From Paraburkholderia sp. BCC1885 (GTDB taxonomy: Bacteria; Pseudomonadota; Gammaproteobacteria; Burkholderiales; Burkholderiaceae): a stretch of 64,000 nt of DNA. Position numbers and translations under genes: made by a program. The notes under the pieces were generated by a model. It was given only the letters and a program-made list of their open reading frames with translations, was not told the origin of the DNA and ran no database searches. Positions 46,801 through 52,361 of the stretch are shown piece after piece. Numbering within the stretch: the first letter of the stretch is position 1; each line of letters starts with the position of its first letter. The DNA lies in NCBI RefSeq assembly GCF_900996235.1, contig NZ_CAAJGM010000099.1, positions 86,315 to 150,314 of the forward strand, read 5' to 3'.

Positions 46801-47511
46801 CGGCAACCCTGACGGGTCCATGATCCGGTTCAGCACAACCCAGTTGTTCGCGCCGTCGGTCTGCGTGCCACCCGACTGGTCGAAGTTGAGCGTCGTCTGT
46901 TTGCCGACGTTCATCGTCTGCCACGTCAGAATCGCATCCTCTGCGGTCTGCTTCACGTTGACGGTAACGGTGCCGTTGGCATTGACTGTCTGCTGCGGCC
47001 CGTACGCGTTGTACCACAGCAGCGCGCTACCCGGATCGGCGCTGGAATTGTTCGGGTTGCCAACGTCGGTGTTCTGGCTTACCAGATTCCCGTTCGCGTC
47101 CTTGATGAACGTGATGCCCGACGCGACCTGCAGGCCGCCAGACGCTAAGCCGTTCGGAACGTTCGACGGAGCTGCTGCACCCGCCGTTGCCGCTGCCTGC
47201 TGCGCCGCAATCTGCTGCGCTATGCCCTGTGCCGCCGTAGCAAGGTTGCGGATCGAGGGCTGACTGGCCTGCAATGCCTGCTGCGGCGAGACACCGACGC
47301 CGAGATTGGTAATTCCTCTTGCCGCCACCGCTGCCTGCGCGCTGCCGGTTTGGGCACCAAGGTGTGCGAGATTAAGGATGCCAGCGTGCGCGCCACCCGT
47401 TGCACCCGCCGCCAGAATCATTGCAATCGCGTGGCATAGCGGTCGGAGATTCGTTCTCCTGATGGCCTGTGAACGCGAAGTCCGTTTCTGTACCCTGGCA
47501 CGTGCTGTCAT
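34840..47511 (-). CDS. giant filamentous haemagglutinin (TpsA, DUF3739 type)
   Basis: This 4223-residue exported adhesin has a long basic signal peptide of about 43 residues ending GAHA, then the TPS secretion domain to about residue 330, with LTWQTMNVGKQTTLNFDQ and the hallmark VLVINRNGILFGAGSQVN (250-267). Thousands of residues of beta-helix sequence follow, low in Cys and rich in Gly, Asn, Thr and Val. The C-terminal 600 residues match the DUF3739 end (YSLTGSIVDG; SFQGQNLRDSDVTRIVAGHDIYDTP; GPGTFDIEAGHNIGPL) and close with a basic tail RRGRARR. A CDANHFC pair near residue 4080 is the only Cys pair I noticed in the mature chain. Export by the TpsB at 12961 is likely. The frame is intact for 12.7 kb. 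Confidence 0.95.
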   Translation of the reverse strand: MTARARVQKRTSRSQAIRRTNLRPLCHAIAMILAAGATGGAHAGILNLAHLGAQTGSAQAAVAARGITNLGVGVSPQQALQASQPSIRNLATAAQGIAQQIAAQQAAATAGAAAPSNVPNGLASGGLQVASGITFIKDANGNLVSQNTDVGNPNNSSADPGSALLWYNAYGPQQTVNANGTVTVNVKQTAEDAILTWQTMNVGKQTTLNFDQSGGTQTDGANNWVVLNRIMDPSGLPSQILGNVNAQGTVLVINRNGILFGAGSQVNVHSLVASSLDLLNTTDDASSSTSGVVIGNLAQSAAGIVASNQAFLNGGLAVLEAGTSSTVGVGGAGSTDPTEILGLGNNVTITSASQLQMPGDVTIAPGASITTSADGSVSNGGFVLIAAPNVNNGGSITVAPTGQVILAAGIGVSLIPNPITPQLLQPELTGKVLLQTPTGTTDITPAGTLTNTGIVQAARGNINLLGSSVTQDGVLGVTTDVNTPGNITISTVDESIADTPSDGTYPGQFRVNDTVISGGIATNRAGQLVFGDGSVTTVMPDTDGETATSSPGQTTFTPGSVTITADSVWFQSGSLIEAPGSTVTVAALTPGVFGVSPATPPGDTAVPGRIYVDTGAIIDVSGLANVQLPISDILLDVGTINENDLADSPLLRDSFLNGLKGVVVDSTLSGTSADGLQWVGSPILNLSGAVSLIPRTVDQLLTNGGTITLSGNEVMTADGSSLNLNGGYIHYLGGMVNTTRLVDANGAIVPIGQASPFDTYVGIAGEFVESHPRWGVTDDWFNPLLSGGVYEGDYIVGGNAGTLNVFASSAMVLDGEITAQAFAGSKQVQGNDQPAGGTFNLGAATLASGSTLPGLTQSSSTSVNGESGTVILQDSAPQLSDLSSDFSATTPLDTAALGALSDTDPDNVLATTVVPVNTLDTGGFANVNVTEDGTPGESIGKGILVAAGTQLTVQPGGSIKLNTPVSDVTVLGSLIAPSGTISISSGGGIGGQIVVGPNSVISASGQWVNNDTQTAPGTTPGDSEYINGGSITLSTSGNGPIVLQAGSVLDVSSGGELQSNGQMLMQNGIAQGLGGSVSLVTNAGLPTEFAIGGGSGPILPVAPPAAPLIQMDGTINSFGFSGGGTLTLGDYGFQIGGDPAQAPSWAEYLPANFFARQGFGKYVLNAIYDTTVAPGATVMLTQQNLLPDVPALQQLATGGSVAAGGLTSVGTLDPFHRQATDLVMTGGGFLVGPAGLPAGATGGVTVGEGASIIGDPGASIGLGSPVQVTVLGSIIAPGGSITLTADSLPNDSAFPGEVIGDDGFTGYTSASKSVWLGANAVLDVAGVAVTNPLAAPAREGLQTVIPDTGKVLPGGTVVISDDSGYVVAQAGSVIDVSGTSATLDELQANGQYAAQPVWSDAGSITLAASSGLLFDGTLQAQPGAAQAQGGSLTILPEQGVVKNADQPGGGTLSSPPASVLVLQQSGDLVPAGLQPGQSFADAISPTTGEVIGSSTGVLQFAVDRLSGSGVGTLVLGEANVPAPASVVFVGNVDLTLSNSVEINTGQLAALNASQLNTLLTTAPPTPGSVAPSVFSTLLAAQPGVSEPVTGALTSIGTTISINAPYVALIGPTPVPNSAPFAPVRALADGTLNINASFIDLENQFQMNNFGQANFTSSGDIRLTSTYGDSTLTPGELFTPGNLTFKAADLYPSTGSTFILDAVGPTDSTTSNPKATTITFLPDGTSGVPLSAGGTLLIDATDIVQSGTVRAPSGTLVFGVGDPKDATTVTQFNSLPLVATDSVSLTNGSVTSVSLDGVIVPYGTTVDGVEWQFNPVPGESLPDVTAPPSKFVSVNGDSVALNPGATIDLSGGGDLQAEEWVQGTGGTRDVLSQFNVSFATNPSGTAIPVNVGGGNIYAILPGAQSPVAAYDPVFAQTAQPSTNANGTSSGTATEKSGVGQAALNNTEVGESVYLSGVPGLPAGMYTLLPAKYATLPGAFRVTVSSESGAVAPGSSQTLPDGTVVTAGYIGNALTGSRSATPTLFDVQSAAVWQQYSQYTLTSANAFFPPLAAGAGNVTPPLPMDAGQLVLAATNGLTLGATLNTAPAPGGAPAEVDIASQDIQIIGTGETALPGYLQISADQLDALDAGSLLIGGTRTQTTGGITIDAIANSVVVSNDPADPLTGPEVILVTKSGSTRTDPNAANGLRVDGGSVIDAQGTYPAAKDLSITIGQNADATTNATAVSGDGALLEVSNGAASVVTRVDTSGMGLLTVGAGATLAGGQALTLDSSGNLTFDPAATLSGKTIAVDGSAITFTDQTGAAAAALPGFVVGPTQLAQLAAAQQVILRSAGVMSFDGDVDVTFGDDVDLSAGSFSSNGGAVTINAQEVAFTNETGATAPTATVGAGTLTVNASEIDFGTGQKTVNGFGSVSMNATGGIVGQGTGTFDFGALPVTLNAPVYLADTGSSQTIQTTGTLNLNSVSGKPLALSPLGGAISLIGGTVNDNGATIEAPAGNVSLEATTGDLTIGNGSLVSSAGVALPFFDVTEFAPAGAITLTADVGTVNVEAGSTLDFSAPSGGGAAGSLTLSAPDQVVNLAGTIKGNAAAGFTGGSFSLNTGGAVDLDNLATELASSGVNNQIVVQTGAGNLTLSGGNTLTANTVSLTANGGAGNASDTANGNVNINGTINANGVATARGGSEGGTIDLYGKSGVDVEGTLLAEGSDAYIAGATGPTINPNSAELGGMINIGTSGTPTANSYNTQYGYENVTWANSGAITLGASARIDVSGGGPVTFAADGLEGGTVNLRAPLLSDAATNGGYSVRANAEMTGPGAGITGTGNGTDTGTVNLEPYAVWSTTDGTTGAQHFDGIVDPAGWYQAAGPNATPQLVQGTFTDQNGNTIDYQPGTYVAANGSTPAHWTPATLSNDPNATWAQIKTDLANDLENDFFTPDAGKANTGHQVFYGDTTTTNSDGSTTIVPGTLMGFVENGETGVVSQFAANAIHFNVTPGIELDSPSPAINNGNISVVTNWNLGAGSSPTDQLFRFDGQAPIITFRAVNNVEVDASLTDGFFQIANPVNPGSSVSVSVPPLQTYGEVQGLLSAPTKYYDIAYYLTADGINGAFAGIVTAPPENLGTSAADEEYYTLYSAYLSFLISPLDSKLAPIAGLPGGTTYVNLLGDYWTSAPNTATAPVAPSPDVQAKNPAAYLEYLVQYQAYVDEVGGIRSKLAPPTAPTAQAVAVVNPSTTDSANEPDVTPAVADNTPSPVATATNPLPLEVASLTTGTSSSFRVVAGANLASADPLALQAASVFDTTDGNVGLDGHFAFVDSNGLALMAPTMIRTGTGSIDIAAGNDIALLDTSAPGVIYTAGEPAAGAPVGSTASILKNPGAGDILVTPTVNPESAGNILIYAQNDITGIEDVVDTTGAISGFAGNILIQSWSQWMQVGNPTNSAGQTTQTSINFGSFDQGVMSVGGNVSVSAGGNISDLGVSLPTTWYQTSLTTFNTVGGGNLTVTAGGNILSGDYFVANGTGTIVAGGQIASDFATPTGLGGAPVSQATLFATQDGVLDVNARLGANIGGVSDPSPLQSFSPTSAVSIESTTGDIDFGAGGEGSLPATVNLVALTGGITVASGGTLAPSPTGNLNLIADQSIGLSTSIGLSDENPADVVSPVQQSGSTNNEQDDHDDSPLHANDTVPARIYSLTGSIVDGILEPAGSGSDAGFYDRQGTISVDKSALIDAGQDIVDLSFQGQNLRDSDVTRIVAGHDIYDTPFASGGGALVPSLVLGGPGTFDIEAGHNIGPLTQAGSGFGEAQAGVAPPTGIDAIGNGNNPNLPHESANVQVLFGVAPGIDDTDFISTYINPASTAAGVPSTTPALIAFMEQYDEGQEGVDTGLVADAPKPKTLTAGEAWSQFQLLPTYAQQLFVGQVFFSVLTDVGNDFNNPASPFFSQYARGFQAINTLFPASLGYTANDLTGGTNGANAPVSTGNLDIRSSTIQTQQGGNVSILGPGGEALVGSSSAPPEIVSNGVVIAGPGTMGILTLEKGDINIFTDQSLLLAQSRVFTEQGGDITIWSSNGDINAGQGSTTVANIPPPEYVCDANHFCTLDAKGEVTGAGIGTLQTIPDAPTGNANLLAPRGTVDAGAAGIRVSGNLNVAALQVLNVANIQVQGKTTGVPVVAAVDTGALTAASSAASAVTQMAQNIVRNNASGVPQRQWVVTVEVEGFGNSDLSSDSDDLRRGRARR

Positions 47512-47690
47512 CGTCGTCTTTCCTGGACTGTAAGAAATAACGACCGCGTCGTCAACGCATTACATGACGTCGCCCCTGACACGGTCTGGTTCTGATACCG
47601 GCTGTCAGGCAACCACCTGGGTCACACAAATAAGCCAGATTAACTGGCGGAAGGTTACGGACTCGCCACGACGGCGGTATTACCTCTATT

Positions 47691-47706
47691 TGTGATTCGC
47701 GTCACA
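47691..47706. promoter_or_regulatory. CRP/FNR-like palindrome upstream of tpsA
   Basis: The bases TGTGATTCGCGTCACA match the TGTGA-N6-TCACA consensus of CRP-type sites exactly. It lies 180 bases upstream of the tpsA start, in the 231-base gap between the first TPR-glycosyltransferase gene and tpsA. Its arm is shared with the palindrome at 16657-16681. The spacing suits an activator, but no regulator gene is nearby. Confidence 0.5.
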
Positions 47707-47742
47707 CCCCGGACATACATACATCGACCACGAAATAGACCG

Positions 47743-50007
47743 TCATGGCTGGCTTTCCGGGCGTTTTTCTTCGACATACTGATGAAACGCATGCGTTATC
47801 CGTTCAATCACCGCAGACCAGTCGCCTGGTCTGTCTTGACGGAACAGACATGCGTCCGGATACCAGGGGCTGTCTTCCCGATCAAGCATCCACCGCCAGT
47901 CCGGCACTCGTGGCAAGAGAATCCACAGTGGCCGGCCCAGTGCACCGGCGAGATGCGCGACTGAGGTGTCCACCGAGATCACCAGGTCCAGCGTATCTAT
48001 CAGCGCCGCGGTTTCCGCGAAATCAACCAGGTCATGGCGAAAATCCAGAATGCCACTTTGCGCGAGCGTTGCGCTATCCCGCTCCCGTACCTCGGGCTGC
48101 AAACTCACGAACGTCGCATCCAGCCCGTACAACGGCGCCAGCGCGGCGAGGGAGATCGAGCGGTTTTCGTCATTTTTGTGCTTCGGATTGCCTGACCACG
48201 CGAGACCGACCCGAAGCCGTCCCGGTAACCCGGCTCCGGCAAGGCGCGCTTGCCATGCCCGTCGCCTGCCAGCCTCAGCCTGTAGATAAGGCGTCGCCGC
48301 CGGAACGGTCTCCAGATCCGTAGCGAACGCCAACGGCAGACTCATGAGCGGACACTGGAGGTCGAACGGTGGCTGCGAGTCACCCTCCGCGACGATCCGG
48401 GTTATTCCGCTCAGCGACGCAAGCACCGTCTTGAGTCCCACCGGGACCTCCAGCACTACCGTCGCCCCGCGTGCTGCGACGAGGCTCGCATAGCGGCAGA
48501 ACTGCAACGTATCGCCAAAACCCTGCTCCGCATGCAGCAGAACCGTTTTGCCCACCACCGGCTCCGCACCTAACCAGAGCGGCCGGTCCGCATGGCGACG
48601 ACGAAACACGGCATCACTGGCTTCCCATCGGCTTTCATGCTGGACCCATCCCTGAGTGAAGTCGCCCATCAGCAACCGGCAGTAGGCTTCGGAACGACGC
48701 GCCGCGCCGTGGTCCGGGTCCAGCTTCCACGCTTCGTGATAGCACTCTAGCGCTTCCGCCTGCCGCCCCAGTTGCTCTAGCGCGACCGCCCTCGTGTAGC
48801 GGGATTGGGCCGAATCTGCCGGGGTCTTTGCGGCAAGTTCGTAGCTCGCCAGTGCCTCGTCGTACCGGCCCAACTGCTGTAGCACAATCGCCCGGTTGTA
48901 AAGCAGCTCCCCATCCGGACCGCCGTCTGCCAGCGCCCGGTCGTAATTGTCGAGCGCCTCGGCGTACCGCCCGAGCATGCGCAATGCCGCGGCCTGATTG
49001 CGCAGCGCATCCTTCATCCCCGGAGAATAAATCAAAGCTTTTCCATACGCTTCTATGGCTTCCGCGTGCCGGTGCAATCCCTGAAGCGCATTGCCGCGCG
49101 CGTGCCATACCACGGGATGGACCGCATCAATAGCGAGCAACCGGTCGCATCGCCTGAGCAGTTCTCCGTAGGTTTGCAGGTGGTCCAGCGCAACACAGCT
49201 CTGGTACAGCAGCTTGATGTCGTTCGGCCGAATCGCCAGTGCTTCATCCAGGCAGACCATCGCCTCCGCATCGCGTCCCAGTTCGGTCAGCACCACGCCG
49301 CATAGGGAAAGCAGATCCGGCGCCTTCGGCCGGATGACCAGCGCGAGACGATAATTGCGCAGTGCATCCTCACGACGACCCAGATCGCGCAGGGCATCCC
49401 CGCAGTGGCTGTAGTTTTCGTCATTTCCCGGCTCGATCTTGAGTGCCCGCTCGAAACTGATCAATGCGTCTGCTGGCCTGTCTTGCGCGCGCAGAACCTT
49501 GCCCCGGCTCCGCCAGGCTTCGGCCACGCTGGGCGCGATCCCGAGCGCCTGGTCATATGCGGCGCGTGCTTCCGCATGACGCCCGAGTGCGAATAGAGCG
49601 TTGCCCCGCACGAGTAGTGCCGGTGCGTACCTCGGATCCAGTCTGATGACCTGGTCCAACACCGTCAGTGCTTCCGTGTGACGGCCGAGCGCAACCAGCA
49701 CAGCGCCATGATTCGTGAAGCTCCCCGCCTGCCGGAGTCCGCGCTCGATCGAACGCACGATCAGCGGTTCGGCCTTCCCCGCCTCTCCGCTCCGCAGATA
49801 GGTGACGCCCAGGAAATGCAGCGCCTCGCTGCTATCCGGCGCGATTGTCAGCGCTCCCTGATACAGCCGCTGCGCCTCGGCAAACTCCCGCTGCTCCAAT
49901 AACGCGCGTGCGCGTCGCAAGGTGTCGCTTACCGCCGCACGCAACATGGCAGTGCCGGCTCCCGGCACCGGACCTTCCATGCCGCCCAGGTCGCTTGTCA
50001 TCGCCAT
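47743..50007 (-). CDS. TPR-repeat glycosyltransferase 1 (GT9-like C-terminus)
   Basis: This 754-residue protein has no signal peptide. Residues about 25-470 are a dozen 34-residue tetratricopeptide repeats (units such as YAPALLVRGNALFALGRHAEARAAYDQAL). A GT-B-type domain follows with LLHAEQGFGDTLQFCRYAS, LRVGLAWSGNPKHKNDENRSI and ISVDTSVAHLAGALGRPLW, as in heptosyltransferase-like GT9 enzymes. The TPR superhelix probably holds a protein acceptor, as in O-GlcNAc transferase and other TPR-linked transferases. The start follows AGGAGAG. The gene lies immediately upstream of tpsA, 231 bases away on the same strand, suggesting that the adhesin is its acceptor. Confidence 0.88.
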   Translation of the reverse strand: MAMTSDLGGMEGPVPGAGTAMLRAAVSDTLRRARALLEQREFAEAQRLYQGALTIAPDSSEALHFLGVTYLRSGEAGKAEPLIVRSIERGLRQAGSFTNHGAVLVALGRHTEALTVLDQVIRLDPRYAPALLVRGNALFALGRHAEARAAYDQALGIAPSVAEAWRSRGKVLRAQDRPADALISFERALKIEPGNDENYSHCGDALRDLGRREDALRNYRLALVIRPKAPDLLSLCGVVLTELGRDAEAMVCLDEALAIRPNDIKLLYQSCVALDHLQTYGELLRRCDRLLAIDAVHPVVWHARGNALQGLHRHAEAIEAYGKALIYSPGMKDALRNQAAALRMLGRYAEALDNYDRALADGGPDGELLYNRAIVLQQLGRYDEALASYELAAKTPADSAQSRYTRAVALEQLGRQAEALECYHEAWKLDPDHGAARRSEAYCRLLMGDFTQGWVQHESRWEASDAVFRRRHADRPLWLGAEPVVGKTVLLHAEQGFGDTLQFCRYASLVAARGATVVLEVPVGLKTVLASLSGITRIVAEGDSQPPFDLQCPLMSLPLAFATDLETVPAATPYLQAEAGRRRAWQARLAGAGLPGRLRVGLAWSGNPKHKNDENRSISLAALAPLYGLDATFVSLQPEVRERDSATLAQSGILDFRHDLVDFAETAALIDTLDLVISVDTSVAHLAGALGRPLWILLPRVPDWRWMLDREDSPWYPDACLFRQDRPGDWSAVIERITHAFHQYVEEKRPESQP

Positions 50008-50042
50008 CTCTCCTGTCCATCCTCGGGTCTTATCCGCCGGCA

Positions 50043-52304
50043 CTACGCGGACGCGCCAGCGTTTCCCTGTAGGGCCACAGAAGGCAGCGCAGCGGCAATC
50101 TGCTCAAAAACGTCCGTCCAGTCACCCGCCTGTGATTGCCGGAAGAGCCGCGCCTGCGGGTACCAGGGACTGTCCTCACGGTCGAGCAGCCACCGGAAGT
50201 CAGGCGTATGAGGCAACATCAGCCAGAGCGGTTTGCCCAACGCCCCCGCCAGATGCGCGACCGATGTATCGACGCTCAACACGCAATCCACTGTCGCCAA
50301 TAGAGCGGCCGTGTCTGCAAAGTCCACGATCTGCTCGCCAAAATGCCTGACCGCAGATCCCGCCAGTGTGTCCTGATCTTCATCGCGCACGACCTTCTGC
50401 AGGCTGATCCATTCGAACCTGTCCGTCATCAGGGGCAACAGGCTGGTAAGCGGTATCGACCGGTTCCTGTCGTTCAGGTGCTTGGGGTTGCCCGACCACA
50501 CGAGACCAATGCGCGGACGGGTCTGCTCACCCAGTCTTGTTTGCCATTTCGCAACCAGTGCTGGATCGGCCTGGAGATAGGGAACATCACATGGAATCGA
50601 TGACAGGTCGGTATGCACCGCAAGCGGCACACTCAGCAGCGGGCAATAGAGATCGAACGGCGGAAGCGGCGCGCCAGTACTGCGGTCGACGAACTCGTCG
50701 ACGCCCGGCAACGTGGCCAGCAACGATTTCAGCTCCGGCTGCGCTTCAAGCACGACAGTCGCGCCAAGCGCCTTGACGATCGGTACATAACGACAGAACT
50801 GCAGCGTGTCGCCAAGACCCTGTTCCGCGTACAGCAGGATCGTCCTGCCCGCGAGCGGTTCGGCGCCTGTCCAGCGGACCTGAGCAAAGCTCCGCAGACC
50901 TCCAACCATCTGCTCATCCCGCCAGCGCCACTCATATTCTGCCCAGCCTGCCTCGAAATCCGCAATCGACAGGCACAGGAAAGACCGCATGCAATGGGCA
51001 AGTACGTAGTCCGGATCGATCTCGATCGCCTTCGCGTACGCATCACTCGCTTCCGTATGCCGCCGCAGCGGCGTTAGGACATTGCCCCGATGAAAATGTG
51101 CGATCCGGTCTCGGGGCTTGGCCTCGATCACATATTCAAAACAGGCCAGCGCCTCGTCATAGCGGTGCAGTGCCTGAAGCGCCCGGCCACGAGCGAACCA
51201 CGCTGAAAGGTCCTTGCCGTTCACACCCAGCGCCCGGTCGCATGACTCCAGTGCTTCGTCGAGTCGATTGAGGTGCCGCAGGGCACTCGCCTGATTGCAG
51301 AGCACTTCGATCACGTCCGGCTTGAGTTCCAGTGCCCGCGTGTAACTCGCTAGGGCCTCCGCGTTTCGCCCCAGACGCTGCAGAGCATTGCCACGGTTGC
51401 TAAATGCGTTCGCATGCCTTGGGTCGATAGCGAGCACACGGTCACAGCGACCGACAGCATCGTCCAGATGTCCCAGACGCTCGAGCACGACGGCGCTGTT
51501 GTATATCGCATCCGTGAACCCAGGCGAACTGGCAATGGCAGCATTGAAACTTTCCAGCGCCAGCGGAAGCCTGCCCAGCTCGAGGAAGGTGACGCCCCGT
51601 ACGAAAAGTATCTCGACGTCCGCCGGAGCGACCGTCAGCGCCGTGCCATAGCTGATCAGCGCCTCCTCGTGTCGCTCCAGACGACGCATCACCTGCCCCT
51701 GCTCCTTTAGCGCCCCGATTGAACGACCATCAACGGCCAAAGCGCGCTCACACGAGGCAAGCGCTTCATCGAACCGCCCCAGCGCCCGCAGGACGGCGCT
51801 TCGGTTGCACAAGGTCTCGATTGACGCTGGCATTATCTCCAGCAGACGGTCGTAGGCAGCGACCGCCTCATCACCACGCCCCAGATGAGCGAGCATGCCT
51901 CCTCGCTGAAATAACGCACGGGGGTGTGACGGATTCAGCCTCAGCGCTTCATCTATCTGGACGAGCGCCGTCCCGACCTGACCCAGTCCGGTCAGCACCG
52001 CTGCATGGTTCGACAGCGCTAACGCCGTTGGATGCCGCTCGATTGAAAGCCGGATCAGGCCCTCTGCCTCGATCAACCGTCGCTGCTGCCAGCGCAGCGT
52101 ACCAAGCAGATGCAAAGCCTCGGCGTGACCCGAATCAAGTGCCAGCAGTTCGAGATATTTACGCTCCGCTTCGTCAAGGCGACCGCCCTGCTGTGCATTA
52201 CGCGCAAGCCGCAACAGACGTTCTTCGCGAGGCGGGTCGCGTGGCATCCGTGGCACCTCTTTCGTCGCTTCGGTCTGCGGCATCCCCTGCGTGTCCGGCC
52301 CCAT
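50043..52304 (-). CDS. TPR-repeat glycosyltransferase 2
   Basis: This 753-residue paralogue of the previous gene product has the same layout: TPR units from about residue 25 to 460 (GHAEALHLLGTLRWQQRRLIEAEGL; HPRALFQRGGMLAHLGRGDEAVAAYDRLL), then the GT domain with LLYAEQGLGDTLQFCRYVP, RIGLVWSGNPKHLNDRNRSIPL and SVDTSVAHLAGALGKPLW. It is presumably cytoplasmic, transferring a sugar to a protein before export. An AGGAGAG site lies eight bases before the ATG, and 35 bases separate its stop from the next start, so the first two genes form a unit. The acceptor sugar is unknown. Divergence from copies 3 and 4 suggests a different specificity. Confidence 0.88.
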   Translation of the reverse strand: MGPDTQGMPQTEATKEVPRMPRDPPREERLLRLARNAQQGGRLDEAERKYLELLALDSGHAEALHLLGTLRWQQRRLIEAEGLIRLSIERHPTALALSNHAAVLTGLGQVGTALVQIDEALRLNPSHPRALFQRGGMLAHLGRGDEAVAAYDRLLEIMPASIETLCNRSAVLRALGRFDEALASCERALAVDGRSIGALKEQGQVMRRLERHEEALISYGTALTVAPADVEILFVRGVTFLELGRLPLALESFNAAIASSPGFTDAIYNSAVVLERLGHLDDAVGRCDRVLAIDPRHANAFSNRGNALQRLGRNAEALASYTRALELKPDVIEVLCNQASALRHLNRLDEALESCDRALGVNGKDLSAWFARGRALQALHRYDEALACFEYVIEAKPRDRIAHFHRGNVLTPLRRHTEASDAYAKAIEIDPDYVLAHCMRSFLCLSIADFEAGWAEYEWRWRDEQMVGGLRSFAQVRWTGAEPLAGRTILLYAEQGLGDTLQFCRYVPIVKALGATVVLEAQPELKSLLATLPGVDEFVDRSTGAPLPPFDLYCPLLSVPLAVHTDLSSIPCDVPYLQADPALVAKWQTRLGEQTRPRIGLVWSGNPKHLNDRNRSIPLTSLLPLMTDRFEWISLQKVVRDEDQDTLAGSAVRHFGEQIVDFADTAALLATVDCVLSVDTSVAHLAGALGKPLWLMLPHTPDFRWLLDREDSPWYPQARLFRQSQAGDWTDVFEQIAAALPSVALQGNAGASA

Positions 52305-52361
52305 GACTCATCTCTCCTCGATTGTTTGTTGTCTGCGCACCGCAACTGCCGCACCAGATGA

